Shown here in pieces: positions 1 through 7,606 of a DNA stretch of 64,000 nucleotides; the stretch's first letter is position 1; every line of letters begins with the position of its first letter. Origin of the DNA: Cupriavidus pauculus. GTDB lineage: Bacteria > Pseudomonadota > Gammaproteobacteria > Burkholderiales > Burkholderiaceae. The stretch lies in NCBI RefSeq assembly GCF_008693385.1, contig NZ_CP044065.1, forward strand, positions 372,001-436,000, read 5' to 3'. The notes under the pieces are model-generated. The model did not search any database and was not told where the DNA came from. It was given only the letters and a program-made list of their open reading frames with translations. Made by a program: the position numbers and the translations under genes.

Positions 1-288
1 CTGCTCTACGGCGAGCGCACCAAGGCCAAGAACGCGAACGACTGGGTCGTCGCGGGCGAGCCGCTGCAGGTGGAGAACTACGCGTGCATGTTCCGCAAGG
101 ACGATGCCTCGTTCAAGGCGCTGGCCGATGGCGTGGTCGCGGACCTGCAGAAGAGCGGTCGCGCCGAGAAGCTCTACAACAAGTGGTTCATGCAGCCGGT
201 GCCCCCGCGCGGCATCAACCTGAACTACCCGCTGTCGGACGACATGAAGGCGCTGTTCGCGTCGCCGAACGACAAGGCGTATCAATAA
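1..288 (+). CDS. amino acid ABC transporter substrate-binding protein, 3' fragment
   Basis: C-terminal 95 residues of a periplasmic binding protein; the 5' part lies outside the window. The frame is open from base 1 and ends at TAA 286-288. The text resembles the glutamate/aspartate-binding GltI group: a second-lobe stretch with ENYACMFRKDD, then a closing helix with LYNKWFMQPVPPRGINLNYP, and a short tail. Proteins of this type bind polar amino acids in the periplasm and deliver them to a GltJKL-type permease. No permease follows directly; the next gene is another binding protein after a 172-bp gap, so the partner genes may lie upstream. The stop is followed by an imperfect 11-bp repeat (278-288 against 289-299). 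Family is clear; exact substrate is inferred. Confidence 0.85.
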   Translation: MLYGERTKAKNANDWVVAGEPLQVENYACMFRKDDASFKALADGVVADLQKSGRAEKLYNKWFMQPVPPRGINLNYPLSDDMKALFASPNDKAYQ

Positions 289-460
289 CGTATCGATCGC
301 GATCCGCAACCGGTCCAAAGTGCTATGGCGGTTATATAGCCATGATGGATCGTTATTTCTCTTTCGATAGCGTTTGCGGTAGTGTTGCGTGCGTTATAGG
401 CTCGATGTGATCCTGTGACGCACCATAACTACAGCACGACTACCTGATACTGGAGAAACT

Positions 461-1270
461 ATGCGATCGATTCGAACGGGACTGCTCTCGTCCCTGCTGG
501 CCGTGGCACTGGCCGCGGGCGCCGCGCTGACGGCCACGGCGGCAAGTGCCGCCGACCTGCTGGACTCGGTGAAACAGGCCGGCGTGCTGAAGATCGGCAT
601 CGAGGGCACCTATCCCCCGTTCGGCTACCGTGGCGCGAAGAACGAGCTCGAAGGCTTCGACGTGGATGTCGCGCGCGCCGTGGCGGCCAAGCTCGGCGTC
701 AAGCCCGAGTTCGTGACCACCGAATGGAGCGCGATCATTGCCGGCCTGCAGGCCGGCAAGTTCGACATCATCGTCAATCAGGTCTCGGTCACGCCCCAGC
801 GCAAGCAGGCGCTCGATTTCTCGACGCCTTACGTCTACTCGGCCGCGCAGCTGATCCAGCGCAAGGACGACAAGCGCGAGTTCAAGTCGCTCGAGGACCT
901 CAAGGGCCACAAGCTCGGCGTCAGCCTGGGCAGCAATTACAACGACCTCGCCAAGTCGGTGCCCGGTATCGACGTGAAGACGTACCCGGGCGCGCCCGAG
1001 TATCTGCGTGACCTGGCCTCGGAGCGCGTGGATGCGGCGCTCAACGATCGTCTGATGGTCAATTACCTGATCAAGAACGCCAACCTGCCGCTGCGGCCGG
1101 GCGCGGTCGTGGCCGGTGCCAGCTCGGAAGTCGCGATTCCGTTCCGCAAGGACAATCCGAAGTTCGCGCAGGCCATCGACAAGGCGCTGGACGACCTGCG
1201 CAAGGACGGCACGCTCGCCAGGCTGTCCACCAAGTGGTTCGGCTCCGATGTGACGAAGGCCGCAAAGTAA
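461..1270 (+). CDS. amino acid (cystine-type) ABC transporter substrate-binding protein
   Basis: 269 residues. The N-terminus is a clear Sec signal peptide (MRSIRTG, hydrophobic stretch, cleavage probably after the ASA near residue 30). The mature part starts with the SBP family 3 pattern VLKIGIEGTYPPFGY, and continues with GFDVDVARAVAAKLG and DFSTPYVYS. This is a type II periplasmic binding fold, closest in feel to FliY/TcyJ cystine-binding proteins, though substrate cannot be fixed by eye. ATG 461 has a GGAGAA motif 4-9 bases upstream. It is followed by a strong hairpin and then a permease gene, so the two probably form one transporter with the binding protein made in excess. No ATPase gene is adjacent. 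Confidence 0.9.
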   Translation: MRSIRTGLLSSLLAVALAAGAALTATAASAADLLDSVKQAGVLKIGIEGTYPPFGYRGAKNELEGFDVDVARAVAAKLGVKPEFVTTEWSAIIAGLQAGKFDIIVNQVSVTPQRKQALDFSTPYVYSAAQLIQRKDDKREFKSLEDLKGHKLGVSLGSNYNDLAKSVPGIDVKTYPGAPEYLRDLASERVDAALNDRLMVNYLIKNANLPLRPGAVVAGASSEVAIPFRKDNPKFAQAIDKALDDLRKDGTLARLSTKWFGSDVTKAAK

Positions 1271-1285
1271 TTTTCAAAGATTGGC

Positions 1286-1323
1286 AGGCCCTCCCATCGC
1301 GGCAGCGGGGGAGGGCCTTGTTG
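1286..1323 (+). terminator. hairpin between binding protein and permease genes
   Basis: Perfect 10-bp stem AGGCCCTCCC (1286-1295) with GGGAGGGCCT (1309-1318), followed by TTGTTG. It lies 15 bases after the binding-protein stop and 66 bases before the permease start. Such a partial terminator or mRNA-stabilising hairpin would fit a transporter in which the periplasmic protein is needed in excess over the permease. It is a rho-independent-like structure with a weak U tract. Confidence 0.7.
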
Positions 1324-1388
1324 CATCCGCGCGTCGAGTATGATCGCGGCAATCGCCACGCGCGTCCCCCGTTTCTGCCCCCAAGCCC

Positions 1389-2048
1389 ATGTCAGCTCTC
1401 ACGCTTGTCACCGATTCGTTGCCGATCCTGCTACAGGGGGCACTGCTCACGCTCAAGTTCGCCGTGCTGTCGATGATTTTCGGGCTGACCATCGGCGTGG
1501 TGGTCGCGCTCATGGGCATCAGCCATTCGAAGATCCTCAACGGAATGGCGCGCACGTACGTCAGCATCATGCGCGGCACGCCGCTGCTCGTGCAGATCTT
1601 CGTCGTGTATTACGGCCTGCCCGGCGTCGGCATCGCGCTGGAACCCACGCCCGCGGGCGTGCTCACGCTGAGCCTCAACGTGGGCGCGTATCTGTCGGAA
1701 AGCATGCGCGGCGCGATTCTCGGGATTTCGCGCGGCCAATGGATGGCGGCGTACAGCCTCGGCCTCACGCGCGCGCAGACGCTGCGCTACGTGGTCGGCC
1801 CGCAGGCGCTGCGGCTGGCCGTGCCGAGTCTCTCGAACAGCCTGATCAGCCTGATCAAGGACACGTCGCTGGTTTCGGTGATCACCGTGACGGAACTGCT
1901 GCGCACCGCGCAGGAAATCATCGCGGCCACCTATCAGCCGCTGCCGCTCTATCTGGCCGTTGCGGCCATCTACTGGGTGCTCAGCACGGCGTTGTCGTTC
2001 CTGCAGCGCGGCCTCGAGCGACGGTTGTCGCTGCCGGGCCGCCACTGA
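1389..2048 (+). CDS. amino acid ABC transporter permease (HisM/TcyL type)
   Basis: 219 residues with about five hydrophobic segments. It carries the His/Glu/Gln permease signature MRGTPLLVQIFVVYYGLP near residues 58-75, and the coupling (EAA) loop with YSLGLTRAQTLRYVVGPQAL near 121-140. It sits in the inner membrane and moves the amino acid bound by the preceding periplasmic protein. It ends 23 bases before the convergent cyanophycin synthetase gene. The usual next gene, an ATPase of the HisP/TcyN type, is missing here, so the pump must borrow an ATPase encoded elsewhere or the operon was broken by insertion of the cyanophycin block. Confidence 0.9.
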   Translation: MSALTLVTDSLPILLQGALLTLKFAVLSMIFGLTIGVVVALMGISHSKILNGMARTYVSIMRGTPLLVQIFVVYYGLPGVGIALEPTPAGVLTLSLNVGAYLSESMRGAILGISRGQWMAAYSLGLTRAQTLRYVVGPQALRLAVPSLSNSLISLIKDTSLVSVITVTELLRTAQEIIAATYQPLPLYLAVAAIYWVLSTALSFLQRGLERRLSLPGRH

Positions 2049-2071
2049 CAGGAACGGAGGGCGGGGACCGC

Positions 2072-4642
2072 TCAGCCCTCGGTGATGCGCTTCTCGATAT
2101 GGCCGAGCGCTTCCTCGACCTGATCCACGAGGATCAGGCACAGGTCGCCCGGCTGCAGCGCGGCCAGTCCGGTATCGATGGCGAGGAACTCGCCGCGGAT
2201 CTCGTCCACATGGCTCGTGCGCTGCGCGCCCTGCAGGCCTTCGCGCAGCAGGGCCAGCACTTCGCCGTCTTCACGGCCGCGCTGGCACTGGTCCTGATAG
2301 AGCACCACGTTGTCGAACACGCCGCCGAGGATCTGCGTCTGACGGCGGATATCCTCGTCGCGCCGGTCGCCGGCACCGCTGATCACGACCACGCGGCGCC
2401 CGGCCGGGATCGATTCCACCGCATTGCACAGCGCCTGGATCGCGTCGGGATTGTGACCGTAGTCGGCAATCAGCGTCGCGCCCTTGTAGTCGAACACGTT
2501 GAAGCGTCCCGGCGCGGTGGCCGCGTCGTTGACGAACGTGGCCAGGCCGCGGCGGATGACCGCCCAGTCGATGCCGAGCGCCCAGGCGGCGGCAACCGAC
2601 GACATCGCGTTCTCGACCTGGAAGCCGATGCTGCCGTTGCGCGTGAGCGGAATGTCCGCCAGCGCGATGCGCACCTGCGTCTCGCCTTCGGACGCGACGA
2701 TTTCCGCGCCTTCGACGAACACGACGCGGCGGCCCTGCGCGCGATGGAGCGCCATCGTCGGCAGGTTCGGGTCGTGCGCGAAGAACGTCACCGTGCCCGG
2801 GCAGGCATCGGCCATGCGCGCGACCATCGGATCGGCCGCGTTGAGCACGGCCATGCCGTGCGGCGCGACGTTCTGCACGATCACGCTCTTGAGCACCGCG
2901 AGGTCTTCCACCGTGCTGATGTACGACAGGCCAAGGTGATCGCCTTCCCCGACGTTGGTCACCACGGCCACGTCGCAGCGGTCGAACGCAAGACCTTCGC
3001 GCAGCAGGCCGCCGCGCGCGGTTTCGAACACGGCCGCATCCACGTCGGGATGCACCAGCACGTTGCGCGCGCTGCGCGGGCCGCTGCAGTCGCCGGTGTC
3101 GATGCGCTCGCCCTGGATATACACGCCGTCGGTTCCGGTCATGCCCATGCGCAGGCCGCTGGTTGCCAGCAGATGCGTGATCAGGCGGACCGTCGTGGTC
3201 TTGCCGTTCGTGCCCGAGACCGCGACGACCGGAATGCGGCCGTCGTCGCCATCGGCGAACATCGTCGAGATGATGGCTTCGCCCACCGCGCGGCCCTTGC
3301 CGTACGACGGCTGCAGGTGCATGCGCAGGCCGGGGGCCGCGTTCACTTCCACGATGCCGCCGGCCTGTTCCTCGAACGGCTTGAGCATCGTCTCGCACAC
3401 CGCATCCACGCCGCAGATATCGAGCCCGACCATCTGCGCGGCCGCCACCGCGCGCGCGGCGATGTCCGGGTGGACGTCGTCGGTCACGTCGGTCGCGCTG
3501 CCGCCGGTGGAGAGGTTCGCGTTGTTGCGCAGGACCACGCGCGTGCCGTTGGCCGGCACCGATTCCGCGGTCAGGCCCTGCTTGGCGAGCACGGCCAGCG
3601 CGATATCGTCGAAGCGGATCTTGGTCAGCGACGTCGCATGGCCTTCGCCACGGCGCGGGTCGCGGTTCACGGTTTCCACGAGCTGGCGAACGGTATGGAC
3701 GCCATCGCCGATCACCTGGGGCGGATCGCGGCGCGCGGCGGCCACGAGGTGCTTGCCCACCACGAGCAGGCGGAAGTCGTGGCCAGGGATGTAGCGCTCG
3801 ACGATCACGTCGGACGAGATATCGGAGGCCACCTCGTAGGCGGTCATCACTTCCTCGCGCGTGCGGATGCGCACGGCCACGCCCTTGCCCTGGTTGCCGT
3901 CGCGCGGCTTCACCACGACGGGCGCGTCGATCTCCTGCGCGGCGGTCCACGCTTCCTCGGCGCTGCGCACCGAACGGCCGCGCGGCACCGGCACGCCTGC
4001 CGCATGCAGCAGGCTCTTGGTCAGTTCCTTGTCCTGCGCGATGGACTCGGCCACGGCGCTCGTCAGATCGGTCTCGGCGGCCTGGATGCGGCGCTGCTTG
4101 CTGCCCCAGCCGAACTGCACCATCGAGCCCTGCGTCAGGCGGCGGTACGGAATGCCGCGTGCCACGGCCGCGTAGACGATCGAACCCGTGCTCGGGCCCA
4201 GGCGCACGTCCTCGTCCAGTTCACGCAGGCGGTGCAGCGCGTCCTCGAGGTCGAACGGGGCATCGTCGCGCGCGGCAAGAATCAGTTGCTCGGCCAGCGA
4301 GAACGCGAGGCGGCCCACGTCCTCCTCGCTGTACTCGACGACCACCTGATAGGTGCCGGGCTCGACGGTCGGCGCGGTGTTGCTGAACGTGACCGGGCAG
4401 CCCGCGGCGGCCTGCAGCCGCAGCGCGGCCACTTCGAGCGCGTGCGCCATCGAGGGGGAGCCGGCTTCGTCGTCGGGCCGCAGCGGACCGATGGCCGGGA
4501 AGCGCGCGCGCAGGCGGTCTTCGAAACCGGGCAGCTCGGCCAGCAGGTGCGAGGCGTCGGAGCACGCCACGATCGCTTCGATCGCGGTATGCCGGCACCA
4601 GAGATTCGGGCCACGCAGGGCCCGGATGCGAGAGACTTCCAT
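2072..4642 (-). CDS. cphA: cyanophycin synthetase, second copy
   Basis: 856 residues from ATG 4642 (MEVSRIRALRGPNLW). Cyanophycin synthetase polymerises aspartate and attaches arginine to each side chain, using ATP, to make the storage polymer multi-L-arginyl-poly-L-aspartate. Three parts are visible: an N-terminal domain (about 1-160), an ATP-grasp domain with VVVKPRDGNQGKG (Lys245), and a Mur-ligase-like domain with the P-loop GTNGKT at 477-482. It is full length, so it is a CphA1-type enzyme rather than the shorter CphA2. It lies 34 bp downstream of a paralogue in the same direction and is presumably co-transcribed. The longer upstream open frame (to 5143) lies inside the paralogue and is not used. 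Whether both copies are active cannot be judged from sequence. Confidence 0.93.
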   Translation of the reverse strand: MEVSRIRALRGPNLWCRHTAIEAIVACSDASHLLAELPGFEDRLRARFPAIGPLRPDDEAGSPSMAHALEVAALRLQAAAGCPVTFSNTAPTVEPGTYQVVVEYSEEDVGRLAFSLAEQLILAARDDAPFDLEDALHRLRELDEDVRLGPSTGSIVYAAVARGIPYRRLTQGSMVQFGWGSKQRRIQAAETDLTSAVAESIAQDKELTKSLLHAAGVPVPRGRSVRSAEEAWTAAQEIDAPVVVKPRDGNQGKGVAVRIRTREEVMTAYEVASDISSDVIVERYIPGHDFRLLVVGKHLVAAARRDPPQVIGDGVHTVRQLVETVNRDPRRGEGHATSLTKIRFDDIALAVLAKQGLTAESVPANGTRVVLRNNANLSTGGSATDVTDDVHPDIAARAVAAAQMVGLDICGVDAVCETMLKPFEEQAGGIVEVNAAPGLRMHLQPSYGKGRAVGEAIISTMFADGDDGRIPVVAVSGTNGKTTTVRLITHLLATSGLRMGMTGTDGVYIQGERIDTGDCSGPRSARNVLVHPDVDAAVFETARGGLLREGLAFDRCDVAVVTNVGEGDHLGLSYISTVEDLAVLKSVIVQNVAPHGMAVLNAADPMVARMADACPGTVTFFAHDPNLPTMALHRAQGRRVVFVEGAEIVASEGETQVRIALADIPLTRNGSIGFQVENAMSSVAAAWALGIDWAVIRRGLATFVNDAATAPGRFNVFDYKGATLIADYGHNPDAIQALCNAVESIPAGRRVVVISGAGDRRDEDIRRQTQILGGVFDNVVLYQDQCQRGREDGEVLALLREGLQGAQRTSHVDEIRGEFLAIDTGLAALQPGDLCLILVDQVEEALGHIEKRITEG

Positions 4643-4676
4643 AGAATCGCTTATCCGTTGTTCTGTCCGGCGCCGC

Positions 4677-7319
4677 TCAATGGCGGCGCCCGCCGCGGCC
4701 CAGCCACTGGTGCACGAGCTCCACCGCCGACTCGGTCGACGCCTCGTCGCACTGGAGCACCAGCAGATCGCCGGCCACGAGCTGCGACAGCGCGGACTCG
4801 ATCGCCGAGCGGCGGCCACCTTCGTCGATGATCTTCGTGACGCGCCGGCCTTCGTACAGGCCCTTGCGCAGCAGCGCGCGCGCCTCCACGTCGGGCAGGT
4901 CGCGCCGCACGCTGTGGTCCTCGCACAGGAACACGCGGTCGAACGCCTTGCCGATGATCTTGCCCTGACGCACGAGGTCCTCGTCGCGGCGCTGCACGCC
5001 CGCGCCGAACACCAGCATGCGGCGCTCGGACGGGAAGCGGTCCAGCGCGGCGGCCAGCGCCTCGAGCGCCGGCGCATTGTGCGCGTCATCGACGATGACG
5101 GTCGCGCCGTTGCGCTCGAACAGCGTGAAGCGGCCCGGCACATCCACCTGGCCCACGTCGAACGTCACCACGCCCGCGCGAATCAGGTCGTTGGAGATGC
5201 CCAGCGCCCAGCCCGTCGCGATGGCGGCCAGCACGTTCTCGATCTGGAACGCCACGCGCCCCGCGTACGTCAGCGGAATCGCCGCGACGTCCGTCAGCGC
5301 GGTCTCGCTGCCGCCGGTGGCCAGCACGACCTTGCCGTCGCGGACGTACACCGCGCGCTTGCCCGCGGCGCGATGCGCGGCAATCGCCGGCAGGTCCGCG
5401 CTCAGGCCGAAGAAGATCACGTCGCCATCGCACAGCTCGGCCATCTCCGCCACGCGCGGGTCGCGCGCGTTCAGCACGGCCACGCCGTCCTTGAGCACGA
5501 CGTCCACCTGCGTGCGCAGGACGCTGACCATGCGGTCGATGTCTTCGACGTAGTAGTCGTCGAGGTGATCGGGTTCGTCGATGTTCGTGACCACGCCTAC
5601 CTGGCAGCGGTCGTAGGCGAGGCCCTCGGAGAGGATCGCGCCGCTGTCGTTCTCGAACACGGCGGCTTCCACCGCGCGGTTCATCAGGATGCGATGGCCG
5701 GCTTCCCAGTTCGCGCGGTCGCCGCGCTCCACCTGACGGCGGTCCAGGAACAGGCCGTCGCTGCAGGCGAGGCCCGTATGCTTGCCCGACAGCTGCAGCA
5801 GCCGCGCGACCATGCGCGCGACCACGGTCTTGCCGTTGGTGCCGGTAATGCCCACCACGGGAATGCGGCCGTCATCGACCTGTCCGTCGCGTTCGCGGAA
5901 CAGGTGATCGACGATCGCGCGGCCCACCGGGCGCGGCGTGCCGTCGGCCGGCTTGATATGCATGAGCAGGCCGGGGCCCGCGTTGACTTCGACGATCGCG
6001 CCGCCCTGTTCGGCGAGCGGGCGCGAGATATCCTGCGCCACGAGGTCCACGCCGGCGATATCGAGGCCCACCACGCGCGCGGCCAGCGAGGCATGCGCGG
6101 CCACGCTCGGATGCACGCGGTCGGTGACGTCGAACGCCACGTTGCCGTTGCGCTGGATCAGGATGGTCTTGCCCGCGGGCGGCACGGAATCGCCGTCCAC
6201 GAGGCCCTGGCGGCGCAGCTCGAGGCGCGCGGCCGAGTCCAGGCGGACGCGGTTCAGCGGATGATCCTCGGTACTGCCCCGGCGCGGGTCGGAATTGATC
6301 TGGCTGTCGATGAGTTCGTCGATCGTCGATTTGCCATCGCCGACGACGCTCGCGGTCTCGCCCATCGCGGCGGCAACCAGCCGGCCGCCGACCACGAGCA
6401 GGCGATGCTCGTTGCCGGGGACGAAGCGCTCGACGATCACGCCGCCGCCTTCGTCGATGGCCACCGCGTAGGCGGTTTCCACTTCCTCGCGCGTCATCAG
6501 GTTCGTGAACACGCCGCGGCCGTGGTTGCCATCGTAGGGCTTGACGACGACGGGCACGCCGATGTCGGTGGCCGCGTCCCAGGCATCCTCGGCGCTCTCG
6601 ACCATGCGGCCTTCGGGCACCGGCACGCCGCACGATTCGAGCAGGCTCTTGGTCAGGTCCTTGTCGCGGGAGATCGACTCCCCGATCGCGCTCGTGCGAT
6701 CGGTCTCGGCGGTCCAGATACGGCGCTGGCGCGCACCGTAACCCAGTTGAACCAGATTGCCGTCGGAGAGTCGGAGAGAGGGAATGTCGCGATCGTCGGC
6801 GGCATCGACGATGCACGCGGTGCTCGGGCCCAGGCAATGCTCATCGACGAGGTCGCGCAGTTTTTCCACGGCGGCGGGCACGTCGAACGGACGATCCTCG
6901 ATCGCGGCCATCACAAGGTCTCGCGCGGCGAACAGCGCGGCACGCGTGACTTCTTCATGCCAGGCCCGGACGATTACCTTGTAGACGCCCCGAACCGGCG
7001 TTTCGCGGGCCTTGCCGAAGCCGCCGGGCATGCCGGCGAGGTTCTGCAGTTCCAGTGTCACGTGCTCGAGGATGTGGCCGGGCCACGTACCTTCCTTGAG
7101 CCGCTGCAGGAAGCCCCCGCGTTCCCCGATGCTGCATCGATGCTCGATCAGTGTCGGCAGCCACGTGGACAGCCGCTCGTAGAAGCCCGGAATCTTGTTG
7201 GACGGAAAATCCTCCAACTCCCCGATATCGACCCATGCCTCCAGAACCGGCCGATATGTCCACATATTCGGGCCGCGCAGCGACATGACATCGAAAATCT
7301 CAATGTCCTTCTTTTTCAT
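4677..7319 (-). CDS. cphA: cyanophycin synthetase, first copy
   Basis: 880 residues from ATG 7319 (MKKKDIEIFDVMSLRGPN). Same enzyme family as the following gene: N-terminal domain, ATP-grasp with VVVKPYDGNHGRG (Lys260), and a Mur-ligase domain with GTNGKT at 493-498. Both catalytic modules look intact, so each copy could in principle add Asp and Arg. The two paralogues have clearly diverged (for example KPYDGNHGRG against KPRDGNQGKG), which suggests an old duplication or division of labour rather than a recent one. A longer frame reaches 7538, but the chosen start matches the usual CphA N-terminus. Cyanophycinase and isoaspartyl dipeptidase genes were not seen in this window. Confidence 0.93.
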   Translation of the reverse strand: MKKKDIEIFDVMSLRGPNMWTYRPVLEAWVDIGELEDFPSNKIPGFYERLSTWLPTLIEHRCSIGERGGFLQRLKEGTWPGHILEHVTLELQNLAGMPGGFGKARETPVRGVYKVIVRAWHEEVTRAALFAARDLVMAAIEDRPFDVPAAVEKLRDLVDEHCLGPSTACIVDAADDRDIPSLRLSDGNLVQLGYGARQRRIWTAETDRTSAIGESISRDKDLTKSLLESCGVPVPEGRMVESAEDAWDAATDIGVPVVVKPYDGNHGRGVFTNLMTREEVETAYAVAIDEGGGVIVERFVPGNEHRLLVVGGRLVAAAMGETASVVGDGKSTIDELIDSQINSDPRRGSTEDHPLNRVRLDSAARLELRRQGLVDGDSVPPAGKTILIQRNGNVAFDVTDRVHPSVAAHASLAARVVGLDIAGVDLVAQDISRPLAEQGGAIVEVNAGPGLLMHIKPADGTPRPVGRAIVDHLFRERDGQVDDGRIPVVGITGTNGKTVVARMVARLLQLSGKHTGLACSDGLFLDRRQVERGDRANWEAGHRILMNRAVEAAVFENDSGAILSEGLAYDRCQVGVVTNIDEPDHLDDYYVEDIDRMVSVLRTQVDVVLKDGVAVLNARDPRVAEMAELCDGDVIFFGLSADLPAIAAHRAAGKRAVYVRDGKVVLATGGSETALTDVAAIPLTYAGRVAFQIENVLAAIATGWALGISNDLIRAGVVTFDVGQVDVPGRFTLFERNGATVIVDDAHNAPALEALAAALDRFPSERRMLVFGAGVQRRDEDLVRQGKIIGKAFDRVFLCEDHSVRRDLPDVEARALLRKGLYEGRRVTKIIDEGGRRSAIESALSQLVAGDLLVLQCDEASTESAVELVHQWLGRGGRRH

Positions 7320-7606
7320 CGATTTAGCGATTTGAGCTTTAGGCTGTGGGCGGATGCCCGAGAACAAGAAGCCTAACCTTTCAGTAACGTTACATCCAAC
7401 GATACGTTGACGTACTGGACCCTTTGCAGTCTTGTGCAATGCACAAGCGCTGACGAAGCGCACCCGCTGGTTTGCGTTATGTATACTTGCGGGCAAAATC
7501 GCGGGCCGCCAGTCGCCTCCCGCGCCAATTTGTTTCAAGTTATGTCTGTCTTTGACGTATTTTGCGCGTCATTCGGACGCTTTTTGCGCAACAACGCGCG
7601 TCAACA
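7320..7606. promoter_or_regulatory. divergent control region between cphA pair and ABC exporter
   Basis: 287 bp without a gene between the leftward cphA pair and the rightward exporter. It holds a perfect 10-bp palindrome GTAACGTTAC (7384-7393) and a perfect inverted repeat CTTGTGC-AAT-GCACAAG (7431-7447). A TATACT that could serve as a -10 for the exporter lies at 7482-7487. The two palindromes are the best candidates for operators controlling both sides. No matching regulator gene is next door, so the factor is unknown. Promoter assignment is by eye only. Confidence 0.5.

Noticed and set aside
2072..4642. Short CphA2-type or broken cphA
   Set aside because: Length and both nucleotide-binding motifs are complete.
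1340..7376. Very long rightward open frames opposite the cphA genes (1163 and 1007 residues)
   Set aside because: They lie antisense to two genes with clear CphA motifs; His/Arg/Ala-rich text is typical of the shadow frame of GC-rich genes.
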